Of a stretch of 64,000 bases of DNA, positions 22,334 through 33,600 are shown one piece after another (the first letter of the stretch is position 1; the number at the start of each line of letters is the position of its first letter). Origin of the DNA: Lunularia cruciata (lineage: Eukaryota > Streptophyta > Marchantiopsida > Lunulariales > Lunulariaceae); the NCBI GenBank assembly GCA_948567375.1, contig OX419757.1, forward strand, positions 66,464,001 through 66,528,000, in the 5' to 3' direction. The translations under genes were made by a program, and so were the position numbers. The notes beneath the pieces are model-generated. The model worked only from the letters and a program-made list of their open reading frames with translations. It searched no databases and was not told the origin of the DNA.

Positions 22334-22687
22334 TTGGCTGAGAAGCCTGGACAATTGGACACAAAACTTGAGTCTGATGTGCTTACGCTGGTCGGGTGTG
22401 CACGCACGGTTATTTCCGGAAATGAAGTAGAGGTTTTGAGTTGTTTCTCTTCTTCCAGATTGCCATTTGGAGGGTTCCCTGGAGAGCTGGAGATTGAAAT
22501 TATCGAAGTACCAGCAGGTGTAGAAGAGTATCTCCTAGTGCAAGCTTCGCCTCTCGTCGTATACCGTGTGAATTTGAACCTTCCTCACAGCAGAAAGCTG
22601 CGCGCTTTGGATCGTGAGCATGACTGGCAGGGCCGAATAATGACTCGTCCCATGGACTTGTTAGTATTAGATGTTAAATTCACATGA
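22334..22687 (+). CDS. conserved upstream exon-like frame, P2 copy
   Basis: The 117-codon open frame is intact only in P2. The part from 22459, just after TCTTCTTCCAG, is the part shared with P1 and P3; before that P2 is unrelated to them, so the first Met may be accidental. Shared residues include PGELEIEIIEVP, EEYLLVQASP, NLPHSRKLRAL and MDLLVLDVKFT, ending at TGA 22685-22687. P1 and P3 each have their own one-base indel near the EIEIIEVP stretch. Probably an exon or small ORF of the same gene unit as 22840-23727; family unknown. Confidence 0.45.
   Translation: MAEKPGQLDTKLESDVLTLVGCARTVISGNEVEVLSCFSSSRLPFGGFPGELEIEIIEVPAGVEEYLLVQASPLVVYRVNLNLPHSRKLRALDREHDWQGRIMTRPMDLLVLDVKFT
22448..22458 (+). 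promoter_or_regulatory. conserved 3' splice-acceptor-like site
   Basis: A pyrimidine-rich stretch ending CTTCCAG, followed by ATTGC, is kept in all three units (9602, 22458, 51721), with diverged sequence before it. This is the shape of a plant intron end. Confidence 0.45.
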
Positions 22688-22839
22688 TATGAAATATTTT
22701 AATTTTTTTCTCTATTCGCAACTGCCGTGACCCCACAATGGATAACTACATTAGAAGATACTCCAATTTCTTGCTCTTCGCAATGAAGTTTATCTCAAAT
22801 CTCTGTATGGATGCGGTGTATTTGACGAGGATGTGATCA

Positions 22840-23727
22840 ATGGACATTGATGACAGTTGCTATGCGTTCTTACAGAGTTTTGGACCCGAGTCGGTGAAAT
22901 CATCTAGTGAAGGCGTCAGATCTAGAGACATGTTTTCGAGTATACGCTCTTCTGGCATGCCCGCCTCCCACTCGCAAGATCTCCGTAGAGCTCTTCATTC
23001 TGCGGCACCAGCTACCGGGAACACGGAGCCTGGCAAGCTTAGTAACTCTGTATATTCAGATTTCCAACGTTATTCCTACTCACCCGCACAGCGGAGGAAG
23101 ATCAGTACCCAGGGTAAAGCGAGAATACTATCTGTCAATTATTGCCGATCGAAACTTGATACTGGCATGCGAAGACGGTTGTATGAGTTTGGCTCGAACA
23201 GTACCTTCAATGCTGCTGGATTGGCAGGTTCTAAAGATTGCTTCCGCCAACCTTCCCGCGGTTTTAATCACGACTTCGTAGTAATAAAATTTTCCCTGGA
23301 GGAAATAGGTGATGAAAACTTCTACCTGAAAGGTGAAAACAAACCCGCGCTTTTCCACATACTCGCTGAAAAATGCGGAGCCAGTAATGGTGAACCAGCT
23401 GGGGTCATCATAAAACTTTTGGAACCGGGAGTGAAGTTTGCAGACAATGTCGTCGCAAGTTCGGAATGCGATGTGCGGATCGAATTAGCAACGGTCTTAG
23501 AAAAGCTGGAGGACCATCCGCAAGATTATAATCCGATCACTGATAATTGTTGGGATTATGCTCTGGATGTCAAAACCAAAATTCTGAGTTCACTCATTGA
23601 GGAAGGGGATTGTGATAGTGCAGGGAAAGATAAACTCAGAAAGGAGAAGGACACCCTGAAAGCTAGACTGGTAGCAGCGCAGATAGTAAGTATTTTTATC
23701 CCGAATCATGCGGAAACAGAACCGTAG
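22840..23727 (+). CDS. NCWDYA-family protein, intact copy; possible permuted papain-like enzyme
   Basis: A 295-codon frame, the longest in the window. The Met at residue 31 (22930), MFSSIRSS, is shared by all copies and is the likelier start, giving 265 residues. In order: a Ser-rich N-terminus; a basic YSPAQRRKI stretch; ARILSVNYCR; NHDFVVIKFSLEE with His144; ENFYLKGENKP; SECDVRIELATVLEKL; DYNPITDNCWDYALDV with Cys237; and a charged helical tail. A His on a strand followed much later by Asn-Cys at a helix start is the pattern of circularly permuted papain-like proteins (LRAT, PPPDE). That is an inference; no close family was recognised. GTAAGT near 23687 could be a splice donor. Neither signal peptide nor membrane segment is evident. 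Confidence 0.6.
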   Translation: MDIDDSCYAFLQSFGPESVKSSSEGVRSRDMFSSIRSSGMPASHSQDLRRALHSAAPATGNTEPGKLSNSVYSDFQRYSYSPAQRRKISTQGKARILSVNYCRSKLDTGMRRRLYEFGSNSTFNAAGLAGSKDCFRQPSRGFNHDFVVIKFSLEEIGDENFYLKGENKPALFHILAEKCGASNGEPAGVIIKLLEPGVKFADNVVASSECDVRIELATVLEKLEDHPQDYNPITDNCWDYALDVKTKILSSLIEEGDCDSAGKDKLRKEKDTLKARLVAAQIVSIFIPNHAETEP

Positions 23728-25630
23728 AGAAAATTAGCGAACATCTTCAAAGGAGAACTCCTTTCATCGGTTTTCTTCTTGACCGAAGACATAGTGGGAT
23801 ATACACTTCAGAGGGTCAAGTCCAGCACTCGTCCAGTTTGAATTGCTTGATAAAGTAGCAGATCTTGAGATGAGAAGCGTTTATAGTGTGTGGATTTTGT
23901 CATAGAGAGATGGGAAACTACAGCATCATCGGAGGATCGCCATCCTTTCGAAATAAGAACTTCTATTTCTTAGGCTGTTTTAGGCTGTAGTAAGTCCCGG
24001 GACTGGAGGGGAACCTTGGTCCAGGGTAATGGTCCTCTCCGGTGAAGACAATATTCTATCGATTCGCTTTGTTCATCGTTTTAAATTATCTCATACTGGT
24101 GTTCTTGGAGTTGTACCAAACTGTACCGACTGATCCACTTAGTAAAGCAATGAGTTCTGAGTAATTGCTTCCACTTCTATTAAAAACCATATTTCCTCAT
24201 CTGACTGCACAACGTACTTTGTATCTCACAATGCATCACATAACAATGAAATATCTAATTTATCGTGTTAATGTACACATCAACAATAAAAAATTTGCCA
24301 TAAGCCGATGCTACTATTCCATCATAGTTTGTTCCGGTCCGAATAAAACCTTTGATTTTGATCATGATTTTGTTTTAATTTTTTTGTTGTATGACATGCC
24401 CTTTGCTTCTTCTGTATCTAATTTGGATAATAGAGTCCATGATAAGAAAAAATAGTAATATAAAAATATTTTGATAATATAATAAATATGATGTAAACCA
24501 CAAGTCTTATCCTTTTACCCACCTACTGATTACGTTTGGAGCCTTGTTTCCTATCCTTAAAAATTTCTGTTGGTTATGACTCTAGGTGAACATCTAGCAT
24601 GGCCAGAAATCAAATGCCAATATTTTTTCTAGGGATCTATTTAACACGTTGCATGTAGCTCAAGACCGATGATTTTCTCTTTGTAGTTACCGAATGTTTG
24701 ATCTAAAACGTAGACCTAGTTTAAACGTCATCCAGAAGAAGAACGTATAACCGAAGGAGTGCATTCTCGGACCTTTCATTTCAATGAGGGGTTTTCTAAG
24801 ATACGGGAAGTCTTCATTTACTTTGATGATAGTGAATATTTTCGCCATTTGCTTCGTTAATTTGATGTATCGGACGATTTCCTATGAAGTTCATCAATCA
24901 CTTAGAAAATTATTATCGGTAAATACTGTCAATTCCGTTTTGAGTTAGAGACCAAGACAAAACATTCTCAATACAGTCGATACTCTTTCTGGACGGCTGC
25001 TTCATTTTTTCTCATTCAAACAATAAAATTCTTTGCAACTTTTGACATGGGTGATAATATTACTTGTGACGAGATGTTGCAATCTTGTGGGATGGATAGG
25101 GTCATGATCAGTTGATATACCCGACATACCGACCGACCTGGGTATCTTTCTAATATAAGTGTAAACATGACAAGAACAAGTATCCTAGTGAACCTGATCT
25201 CTCGCTATAACCTCCACTGCAAGTAGATAGATATTTACATGATGCAGGAGCATAGCCTGTTTTAACTTGTTAGAACTTAGACTTTCCTTTCTAAATAAGT
25301 GTTGACTCCTTATATTTCTCTGGATGTAGCTCATACGTTTCTCTAGTTTCTAACAACCACGAAAACAACAGTCTTCAAATAGTCTTCAAAACCCCATCAA
25401 TTTCAGATCTATATTTTCACGCGGTACGAACGATCTTTCTTCCATATGCTCATAACCCATAAATTTTTCGCTCATAGAATTCTTCTACTTAGGGTTGAAG
25501 TTCAACGACATCAAGCATTAAAGACAAGCTATAAAGTAACAATCGCCCAAAATTGCCCTTACACATTATTCGATTCGATGGAGATTAGTCATTTTTCACC
25601 ATTTGACAATCTGTAGTTTACCTTTGAGTT

Positions 25631-25663
25631 CTCTTATCATAACGTTATACGTTATGATAAGAG
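25631..25663. repeat. perfect palindrome near the outer end of P2
   Basis: Perfect 14-base arms (25631-25644 and 25650-25663) surround a 5-base loop. A partly decayed form occurs in P1 near 6275-6300. Its place about 75 bases from the end of the repeat suggests a subterminal structure. Confidence 0.85.
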
Positions 25664-25738
25664 TGTATCCCAAAGTAAATTATCAGACTCTCCGATCCGT
25701 AAGACCACGAAGCACGCAATACTCCCACAGTGATCATA

Positions 25739-26056
25739 TCAACCGCAGTCTGTCCAACTTGGCCGATATCCCGAAACTGTGAGAAGGGCCTCGAACACAC
25801 AGAATCTGATTTCAAAATCCTGCAGTCGTTGTAGCCGCCGAAATGAACTTATAGAGATATGAGTGACGCCCTGCCAGCTACAGACAAGCAGCGCAAGTTC
25901 TTCCACAGCCGCTAAGTTTCGAAATAAACTCGGTGGGGGCCCGCTACAAACCTTGAGATACTGCACACGAAAAGCTGGCCAAACTATTCCGGCAAGTGCG
26001 GAATTCCCGCACCACAACACTTGCTGCAACTTGGTCAGTTCTTGTATCAAAATCAT
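25739..26056 (-). pseudogene. leucine-rich-repeat-like fragment
   Basis: A 105-codon minus-strand frame shows irregular leucine-rich repeats: LTKLQQVLWCGNSAL, LFRNLAAVEELALLVC and FRRLQRLQDFEIRFCVFEAL, with spacing near 23-25 residues and Cys at the repeat ends. This is like plant resistance-type or F-box LRR proteins. No NB-ARC or kinase domain is present. The frame stops exactly where the P2 unit begins, so a gene may have been cut there. The upstream end at about 26056 runs into low-complexity sequence. Confidence 0.5.
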
Positions 26057-26159
26057 TTTTCAATTATAGTGAAGTCAAGTTTAGAATCTCCCCACTATGG
26101 TTACATCAGAATTCATTTATGTCTTCATTTACCTCCGCTTCTTCTGCTACCTTCCAAGT

Positions 26160-26340
26160 CTTGTATCAGCTTTCTAAATCCATCTGCACACCCTGTTTGT
26201 GGTTGTTTTGGAATCTTATTTCACTTTTTTGAAACTGGAATCCATCCGCTTACCCGTTCGTGGCTGTTTTGCACGTTCCTGTATCACTTTTTGAAGTCCA
26301 TCTACCCGCCCCGTTCGTGGCCGTTTTGCGGAGTCCGACG
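26160..26340. repeat. three imperfect tandem units around TCCATC...TTCGTGGCTGTTTTG
   Basis: Three units of about 56-63 bases each contain a TCCATC phrase, a CCC(G/T)TT(C/T)GTGG stretch and TGTTTTG, ending with TATTTCACTTTTT or a variant. They start near 26176, 26237 and 26297. Overlapping frames on both strands across this block are repeat artefacts. Confidence 0.7.
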
Positions 26341-26975
26341 ATCTGGTTTGCTCTAGACGAACAAAAACTTCGCGATTGCATATCGGCCACACAGAGTAGG
26401 AGTCTCGCCGCGCAGCTCCGCGCCGAGCCCATGACTGTGGATAACTTATAAATCGGGTCCTCCTTGGAAGACTGCGGCAAGTCTTTTGATTGGTGAGATG
26501 CAAAGGAGTGATTGATTCAAAGAGGGATTAGATGTAAAATTGGCCACGGAAACGCTGCTAGGCCGCCATGCACGTCTTTCTTGGCGGCCATGCACGTCCC
26601 GTACAGACTTGAAAACTTGTAATATTCTCTGTTGATGGGCATCCAAGACATACCGGTACGCTACTCTCTCTCACTTAAAGAGCAAGACAGTCTCATCCGA
26701 TAACACATTGGTTCGTCTCAGACGTCCATCGTTGCCGAGTATAACAAGGATTTGATCTTGTACTGGACCTCCATGGCCATCTTGTACGGGAAGATTGGAC
26801 CTGCATGGCCGTCAAGACGATTACAACCAGCAGCGTCGCCCACGGCCAATTCTACATCTTTTCCCTCTGTCTTGTGCATTTTCAGGATTCGAGATTACTC
26901 AATCTATCGAAACATTTTCCACACTCGTGGGTTCGGCTCAGCTGCTAGTCACCCAAGTAGCCTTATTAGTCCTCC

Positions 26976-27269
26976 ATGCTCATGGAGCGGGTCGGCTGCT
27001 ACTCATGCGAGCAGCCGAGCCGATGTTCATATGTGGACGTCCTCCGCATGACTTTTGCTGCTTGTGATAGTTGGTGCAAGTTGGGACAAGTTTTACCATC
27101 GCAAGGGGATCCACTTATTCGCAAGGGGAGACGACCGGCTAAACGTGAGGTCCTTAACTACCCAGGTTCAGCTTTCCATGTCCTACAAACTTCCGAGGAA
27201 AATGTGTCTTTGTATTCAGGATACGAAGGAATGAAAGCTACCTGTAAGTCGTTTCTCACACACCTCTAG
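26976..27269 (+). CDS. uncharacterised 97-codon frame
   Basis: Open from ATG 26976 to TAG at 27267-27269. The second half (RPAKREVLNYPGSAFHVLQT, then EENVSLYSGYEGMKATCKSF) looks protein-like; the first half is cysteine-rich and overlaps other open frames. No family recognised and no second copy in the window to test it. Weak candidate. Confidence 0.25.
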   Translation: MLMERVGCYSCEQPSRCSYVDVLRMTFAACDSWCKLGQVLPSQGDPLIRKGRRPAKREVLNYPGSAFHVLQTSEENVSLYSGYEGMKATCKSFLTHL

Positions 27270-28020
27270 AGAAGGATGCACAAGCGCCTGTTAAATCTGT
27301 GAGGAATTTGCCAAATCGTTTTTTCAGGTAGATCATGTAGTCCTGCTCAGTAACTAAGGAATGGAATTCGGGGAGTTGGCGGCTTATTAAGTTGTTAATC
27401 TAGTTCACTCGCATGTATGCATGAGAATTTCGGGTGTACTTGTCCGCCATTTTCAAATGCGCACTTTGAGGCGGTTTAGACGTGGACAAGTCAAGAGGCG
27501 CAGTTCTATGAGGTTTTGCCTGAGCGATTGGAAATTTCCATGATATGTGAAATTATCCTGGTAAGGGTGCAGTTGCTAGTGTATGTCAACACTCGTTCAG
27601 TCAGAACAAATTTAGGTTGGATTGGATTGATTGGACTGCATACAGAAGTTTTGTATTTAGAGGTATATCCAAATGATCGTAAGTTAAAGATCATTTTATT
27701 ACTTGACGCGTTTAGATAAAGACTAGAATATGATACTATAGAATGTCTTATGAAGGTAATACACTTGTAATATTATCGATTTCTTTGAGGGGAGTTCTGT
27801 TACAAGTAATTCAAATGTCCTAGAAATTTATTTGATATAATTGGTTAAAAAAATTTGCTTTACAAAAGATTTTGATCCTTAATGAATTTTCTATCGGATT
27901 ACTATATTCGATTGCCGACATTCTAAGTTGTTTTTCCTAAGATAGAGCATCTGAACGTTCGACATACATATTTCCGTATTGTTTTTATTTGATCCTTGTA
28001 TTGTCTCTCATAAATAAGAT
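27270..28020. other. spacer, no gene
   Basis: AT-rich spacer with short closed frames only. Nothing supportable. Confidence 0.5.
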
Positions 28021-28021
28021 T

Positions 28022-30290
28022 TCAACAAAATCCTAAGGTTTTCCTTGATCGGGCATAGACACTTGAATATTGGAGTATTATGTTAGAGTTGATCACCTAG
28101 ATCTATGATCATGCAAAATATCGGATCAGGATCACATGTTCTAACTTCGACTTGTGACATAGATCACAGCGCACTGACTTAATGAAAGGATAATTATTTT
28201 CCTCATTTTCCAGTTTTGGAAAATTTTAAAACAAGTATTTTGAGAAGGCTTATTTTGTTATAATCTTCACATTTTACTTTACTACGACGAAATTTTACCC
28301 TAAACAATGACAATCTTCAAAATCCCAGATATTCTATCATTTTAAAATCTGGAAGTTCTAATATCAAGGGTCTTGTAGAATAGAAAATTTATGTCTTTTC
28401 AAATATTTTAGAGTGCAGTTCCAATCGCTTTGATCACGGACCCAGAAGATTGGATCACGAATCATAGTCAAAGTTAGATTGAAGAAACATAATTCTGTAT
28501 ATGCTTGTATCATCTCCCAACTTTAAGATATATCCACCTTGAATCAAAGAGTCAGAGTATTGGAATTAATATCCTTACCCCATATCTGGTGTTGTGTGTT
28601 ATCTTTCATTGAAGGTGCTTCTAACCTCAAACGTCTTTATGTTTGACAACCTTCCAGTCCTCTTTCAAATGAAACGCATAACACCTAATCATACCCAAGT
28701 TGAAAGTTTGTACGTGGTATATGTTATACACGCAAGAGCGTTTATAAGATGAATTAGATATTCCAATTTTTCCTTAATAAGAAAGAATAAATGGATCTTA
28801 TCAATGATTTAAACCAGGATATGAATAGGGGCAAGTGTGTACACAGGAAATACTTCTCCGTGTCTTCTCTACTTTTTCAGTGTCAGTGTTTGCCTATTCT
28901 CAGCGTCATATTATCTTTTTCAGTATGTGTACTCTCGATCGCATCCTTTTCCCTGTTCGGAGAAATTTTCCCGATATAATTATGCTTTTTGATAGATTCT
29001 GTGCCAGTCAACATCGATTCCCTTAACAGTGTCCTTTGAAACGTCAACAACCCTTGAGGTTATCAACATCGTTTGACACGATGTGTGGTGATCCCATTTC
29101 TTCAAAAATTTGCTTTTGTTATCATATCAAACTTAAATGAAAATAAAAACCCCACTATGAATAAGCAAGTGATGCAAAGAAAGGTCCCAAAAGGCAAAGC
29201 ACTTGGAGTGATGTGGTATGACCCCAACGCTGATGGGAATGATGAGTAGATAGGCCAATTGATTTACAGGGGTAGGTATCAAGGTGACAAGTAAAGATAT
29301 GTCCTGGAAGAAGTATCACATGGAGAGGTATAGGATGACCATGAGTGCCCAAGAATGGAATAGCCCTCGGAGTGTTGGGGAATCATTTGGAGTGTTTTCA
29401 GGAGGAGTACCACACATAGTGGCAAGAATTGGGAGGGACATGGCTGAGTGACACTTTAGCACTTGTAGTGAAGTTCCACCACGATATGAAAATACCACCA
29501 AGTCGGCGAGAAAATTACCGCCAAGATAACTGTTAGCACTTGGCAAGCAAGCTTGGCACATGGGAGAGCGACTAAAGGAGAATCTTTGGCAGATGGGAAA
29601 GCAACTACTTGCCATGGAAAACATGCAAAGGACTTTGCTTGTATAATGGTGAATGCCTACCTACTCTGTAAGTGCAAAAGTGTTGAAGAATGGCCAAGAA
29701 TTTAAGTTATAAATTGATATGTCTGGTTAGCAGCTGCACCTTTTGCAAATCATTAGTCTGATAAGCTGATCAAGTAGTTTCTTGCACTTTGTCATGGACT
29801 TAGAGTGCTGGAAGTTGTTTTGAGGGTAGCACTTGGTGCAGATTTGGGCACTCAGAGTGAAGTGAGGTACTCAACATGGTGCCTTAGATCACCTTTAACA
29901 CCCCTACCTGTCTAGAATCATCATCTATACCCCAAGAGTTAAAAAAAAGTACCTAAAGCTATCCTTAGAGCACCTATTGTGAATAAGTGGGTGATCCATT
30001 GTAGAATGGATGTAATTTGGAGCAAGCTCATGGGATTGTTGCTCTAGAACTTGGGATTGAAAGACTTTCACATGATCCATGAGACAAGAGGGAAGCAGGA
30101 GAGAACTTCAAGGGGAATGAGGGGCAACCTGCTTAAATGGACAAAGGACCATTGGAGGATGGTACTTGGCCTTGATGCAAAAGTTGTAGGAGCAATGAGC
30201 ATTGATACAGAATTTGTAGAGATGGAATTGACAAAAAATGTCAAATTTCAATAGAAAGAGGACAAAGAACAATGGGTGGTGTGTAGCTAA
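28022..30290. repeat. dispersed repeat blocks A and B, first locus
   Basis: Block A (28022-28252) matches 35322-35543 in inverted orientation. Block B (28271-28750 and 29242-30290) matches 36491-38040 in direct orientation. The first locus has about 490 extra bases at 28751-29241. Block B ends at 30290, where a copia LTR fragment begins. No protein domain is seen in either block, so this is an unclassified repeat. Confidence 0.8.
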
Positions 30291-30490
30291 CACTCAAGGC
30301 TCACCGCCATATCCAATCATACAAAGAAAGAGCTCTCACATTTTCCAATTCCACTCCAACCATGAAGTAAAAAATGAGCAACACCTCACATATATATGGT
30401 GGGTGTTGTGCCTACCCTGACTTACTCCTATCTAGGGTTAGGCTAACTTGCTTAGAGTGTAACCCTAACTCATAAGAGTAATCCCTAACA
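30287..30490 (-). repeat. truncated 3' LTR of copia element C2
   Basis: On the minus strand TGTTAGGGATTACTC begins at 30490, after the purine tract AAGGGAAATTT (30491-30501). The sequence then matches 35549-35765 (plus), including an ATATATAT box, and is cut at 30287 by repeat block B. Confidence 0.8.
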
Positions 30491-30685
30491 AAATTTCCCT
30501 TGACTCTTGTCTTGGGGTTAGTAACCGCGCTCAACAATTAATCACTCTAGGGGAAGTCCTAGACAGACAGACGGCCAATTGCTTGACCATTTCTTTAAAC
30601 TAGGATAAACTAGAACATAAAACCTTAGTCCATACCAGGATAGAGTAACCAAACAAACCAAGGTCACCTCTGATGCTAAGTCGCC

Positions 30686-33600
30686 CTACTCATCCTCCAC
30701 TTGCACAACCTTTGAGGTAACATGATGCATAGAGAAACGTTTTAAAGGTATGATGTTGGTAAGGGCATTAGCCAGGTTGAGCTTAACATCAATCTTGACT
30801 AGCTCAAACATTTTCTCAGACATAGCTTGCCTAAGAAAGTGGTACATGATGTCTATGTGCTTAACCTTACTGTCCATCACCTGATTTTCAGCTAGGTGTA
30901 TGCACTTTGACTTTCACAATGAAGCATTACATTACCATGCAATAGCCCCATCTCAACAACAGGTCTATCCAACCAAATTGCAAACTTTGATGATTTTTGG
31001 CTGCTGACACATACTCTGCTTCTATAGTAGAGTATGTTGCACACTTTTGCAAGGTAGATCTCCAACTAATACTTCCACCACCAAATGTGAATACATACCC
31101 CATTGTTGACCTCCACTTGTCTAGATCTTGTCCATAGTCAACATCTACATAGCCAGCTAATGATGCGGCATTCATTGATCTTCTATCAAATAAGAGCCCA
31201 TAATTTAGTGTACCTCTCAAATACCTGAGAATCCACTTAACTACTTTGCAGTGTGTCCCTCTTGGATTTGACATATACCTGCTCACCTTACCCATTGCTA
31301 GGGCAAGATCAAGTGTAGTGCAAGTCATCAAGTACATGAGACTCCCAACAGCCTTCTCATCAGAAATCTTAGCCATTAAACCCTTCTCCATGGCATTTTT
31401 AGGACAACATGCCATTGAAAGCTTGGAATGAGGAGCTAGAGGAGTACTTACTGGTTTATAGTTCTCCATGTTGAACCTAGTAAGTACTTTCCTAGCATAC
31501 TTATCCTATGTTAACCACAACTAACCAGTGCCCAAGTTCCTCTTGATCTGCACACCTAACCCTAGATCCTTCATCTTGAACTTCAAACTCAAGGGCACCT
31601 TGAGCTTGTTGACTTTAGATTTATCCTTGGCTGCTATCAACATGCCATCCACATAGAGCATAAGAATAATAAACCAAAGGTCTAATTACTGACCGGTTTT
31701 ATGTCCGCACAAGGATCATGAAAACTCCTATTGAAACCCTAAGCATGCATAAACTCATCAAACCTCTTGTTCTATAGGCGAGGTGCTTGCTTCAATCCAT
31801 ACAAGGACTTCAGCAATCTGCATTCCTTGTCCTCTTGGTCTTTTTTCAAAAACCCCATGGATTGTCTCATGAAGATCCTTTCATTCAAGGTGCCATAGAG
31901 AAACATAGTGACAACATTCATTTGATCTAAGGTAAGACCAAATAATGCAACAAGCATACACAATGAACATATTGTGGAATACTTTGCAACATGAGAAAAT
32001 ACCTTATTGTAGTCCACCCCCTTCTCTTGAGTGGAACCCTTGGCTACCAACCTAGCCTTGTAGATCTTAGGTCTCTCCTTAGGACCCTCCTTCAACTTAT
32101 AGATCCACTTGCAATCTATCACTTGTTGACCCTTAGGTAACCTAACTAGTTCCCAAGTCTTATTATCCTTCAAGTATTGCATCTCTCTCTCCATATAACC
32201 AGACCACTCATCCTTCTCACTAGAAGAACATGCCTCCTTGTTGGATGAGGGTTCACCTTTTTCCACGACTAAATCATGAGCATCATCCCTAGAAGTCAAG
32301 TCATCATCCAACAACTTAGTTGAATTAGTCTAAGTACCATATCTATTTGGAGATCAAGTCAAGTCCAGTCAAGTCATCAAGGTAGGCTTTACTAGCATGC
32401 CTTGATGACCTCTTTGATGAACTCTCCAATTGATCCCCATGTGTAGGTCCAATGTGAGACTGACCTAGCACATCTTGTTGCTCACAAGAAACTACTTGCT
32501 TCACTTGTTCTTGCTCTGCAATAGGATCACTTCCTTCCTCCTCATCACTTAAGTGATCAATCTCCCTCTCAGCTAGATCTAGGGTGGGAGACTTATCTTT
32601 GTTAGTGTAGGGAGCTTGAGCATTCTCCCCCTCCTTAAATGATGTGGATTCATTGAAGGATGCATCCCTAATGACAACAACCTTACATGCTATTGGATCC
32701 CATAGCTTATAAGCCTTCACTCCACTTTCATAGCTAACAAAAACACATTTCTTTGACTTAGCATCCAACTTGGACCTATTCTCCTTAGTTGTGAGTGAAT
32801 ATGCATCATAACCAACTATCTTCAATCTACCATAATCAGTTTGTTGTTGATGCTTCAACTCATATGGCATCTTGAATTTGATTCTACTAGATAGAGAAAT
32901 ATTTACCACATGCATATGTACAACCGTGTTGACAGCTTCTGCCCAAAACTCATGTGGTGACTTTGATTCACTCAATATACTCCATGCATGCTCCAACAAT
33001 GTCTGGTTGAGCCGCTCAACAACACCATTTTGCTACGGAGTGTAAATTGTGTTAAGATGGCAAGTTATCTCCTATTTTGTGCAACATGCCTCAAACTCTC
33101 CACAGACATACTCTCCACCATTTTCTGATCTCAAACACCTCACCTTCTCCCCAATTTGAGTCTCTACTTCAATATTCCACTTCTTGAAAGTGGCAAAGAT
33201 ATCAGACTTGTGGTGCATGAAATAAGTCCACACAAACCTTGAGTAATCATCAAGAAATGTCATATAGTAAACTTTTCTAGAGTGTGAGGGTGTAGGGGAT
33301 AGTCCCCACACATCACTATGTAGATGCTCAAAGTAGAATCTTGTAACTATGGGTCCCCACTCCAAAAATAGATAGGTTTTGTTTTCCACGGATATAAAGC
33401 TCACAAAAATCTAACTTCACAATCTTCAAGCCGGATAACAAGTCATACCTTCCAAAGACAACTAAACCCTTCTCCCTCAAATGACCTAGCCGTGAATGCC
33501 AAACAGCTGCCATCTCATCTTGAGACCTATTTACATTGGCTTCTCCATACATTGTAGTGCCCTCCAATACAAATAGATTCTTTTGAAGGTTAACTTATAA

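Larger units (their letters stand above)
22380..25740 (+). repeat. P2 copy of the duplicated gene-bearing unit
   Basis: This is the plus-strand copy of the unit found at 6215-9990 and 49820-51960. It contains the splice-acceptor block (22459), the intact main frame (22840-23727), the conserved 3' block around 23990-24050, and an outer end at about 25735. Near that end lies a perfect palindrome (25631-25663). Upstream of about 22420 it diverges from P1 and P3, which still match each other there. Confidence 0.75.

Noticed and set aside
26216-26503. Overlapping open frames on both strands at 26.2-26.5 kb, including a 95-codon minus frame
   Set aside because: They read across the three-unit tandem repeat and show no protein-like pattern of their own.
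29316-29624. 102-codon minus-strand frame with a CLPSANSYLGG stretch
   Set aside because: It lies in repeat block B. The copy at 37169-37378 has indels that do not respect the frame, so coding is not supported.
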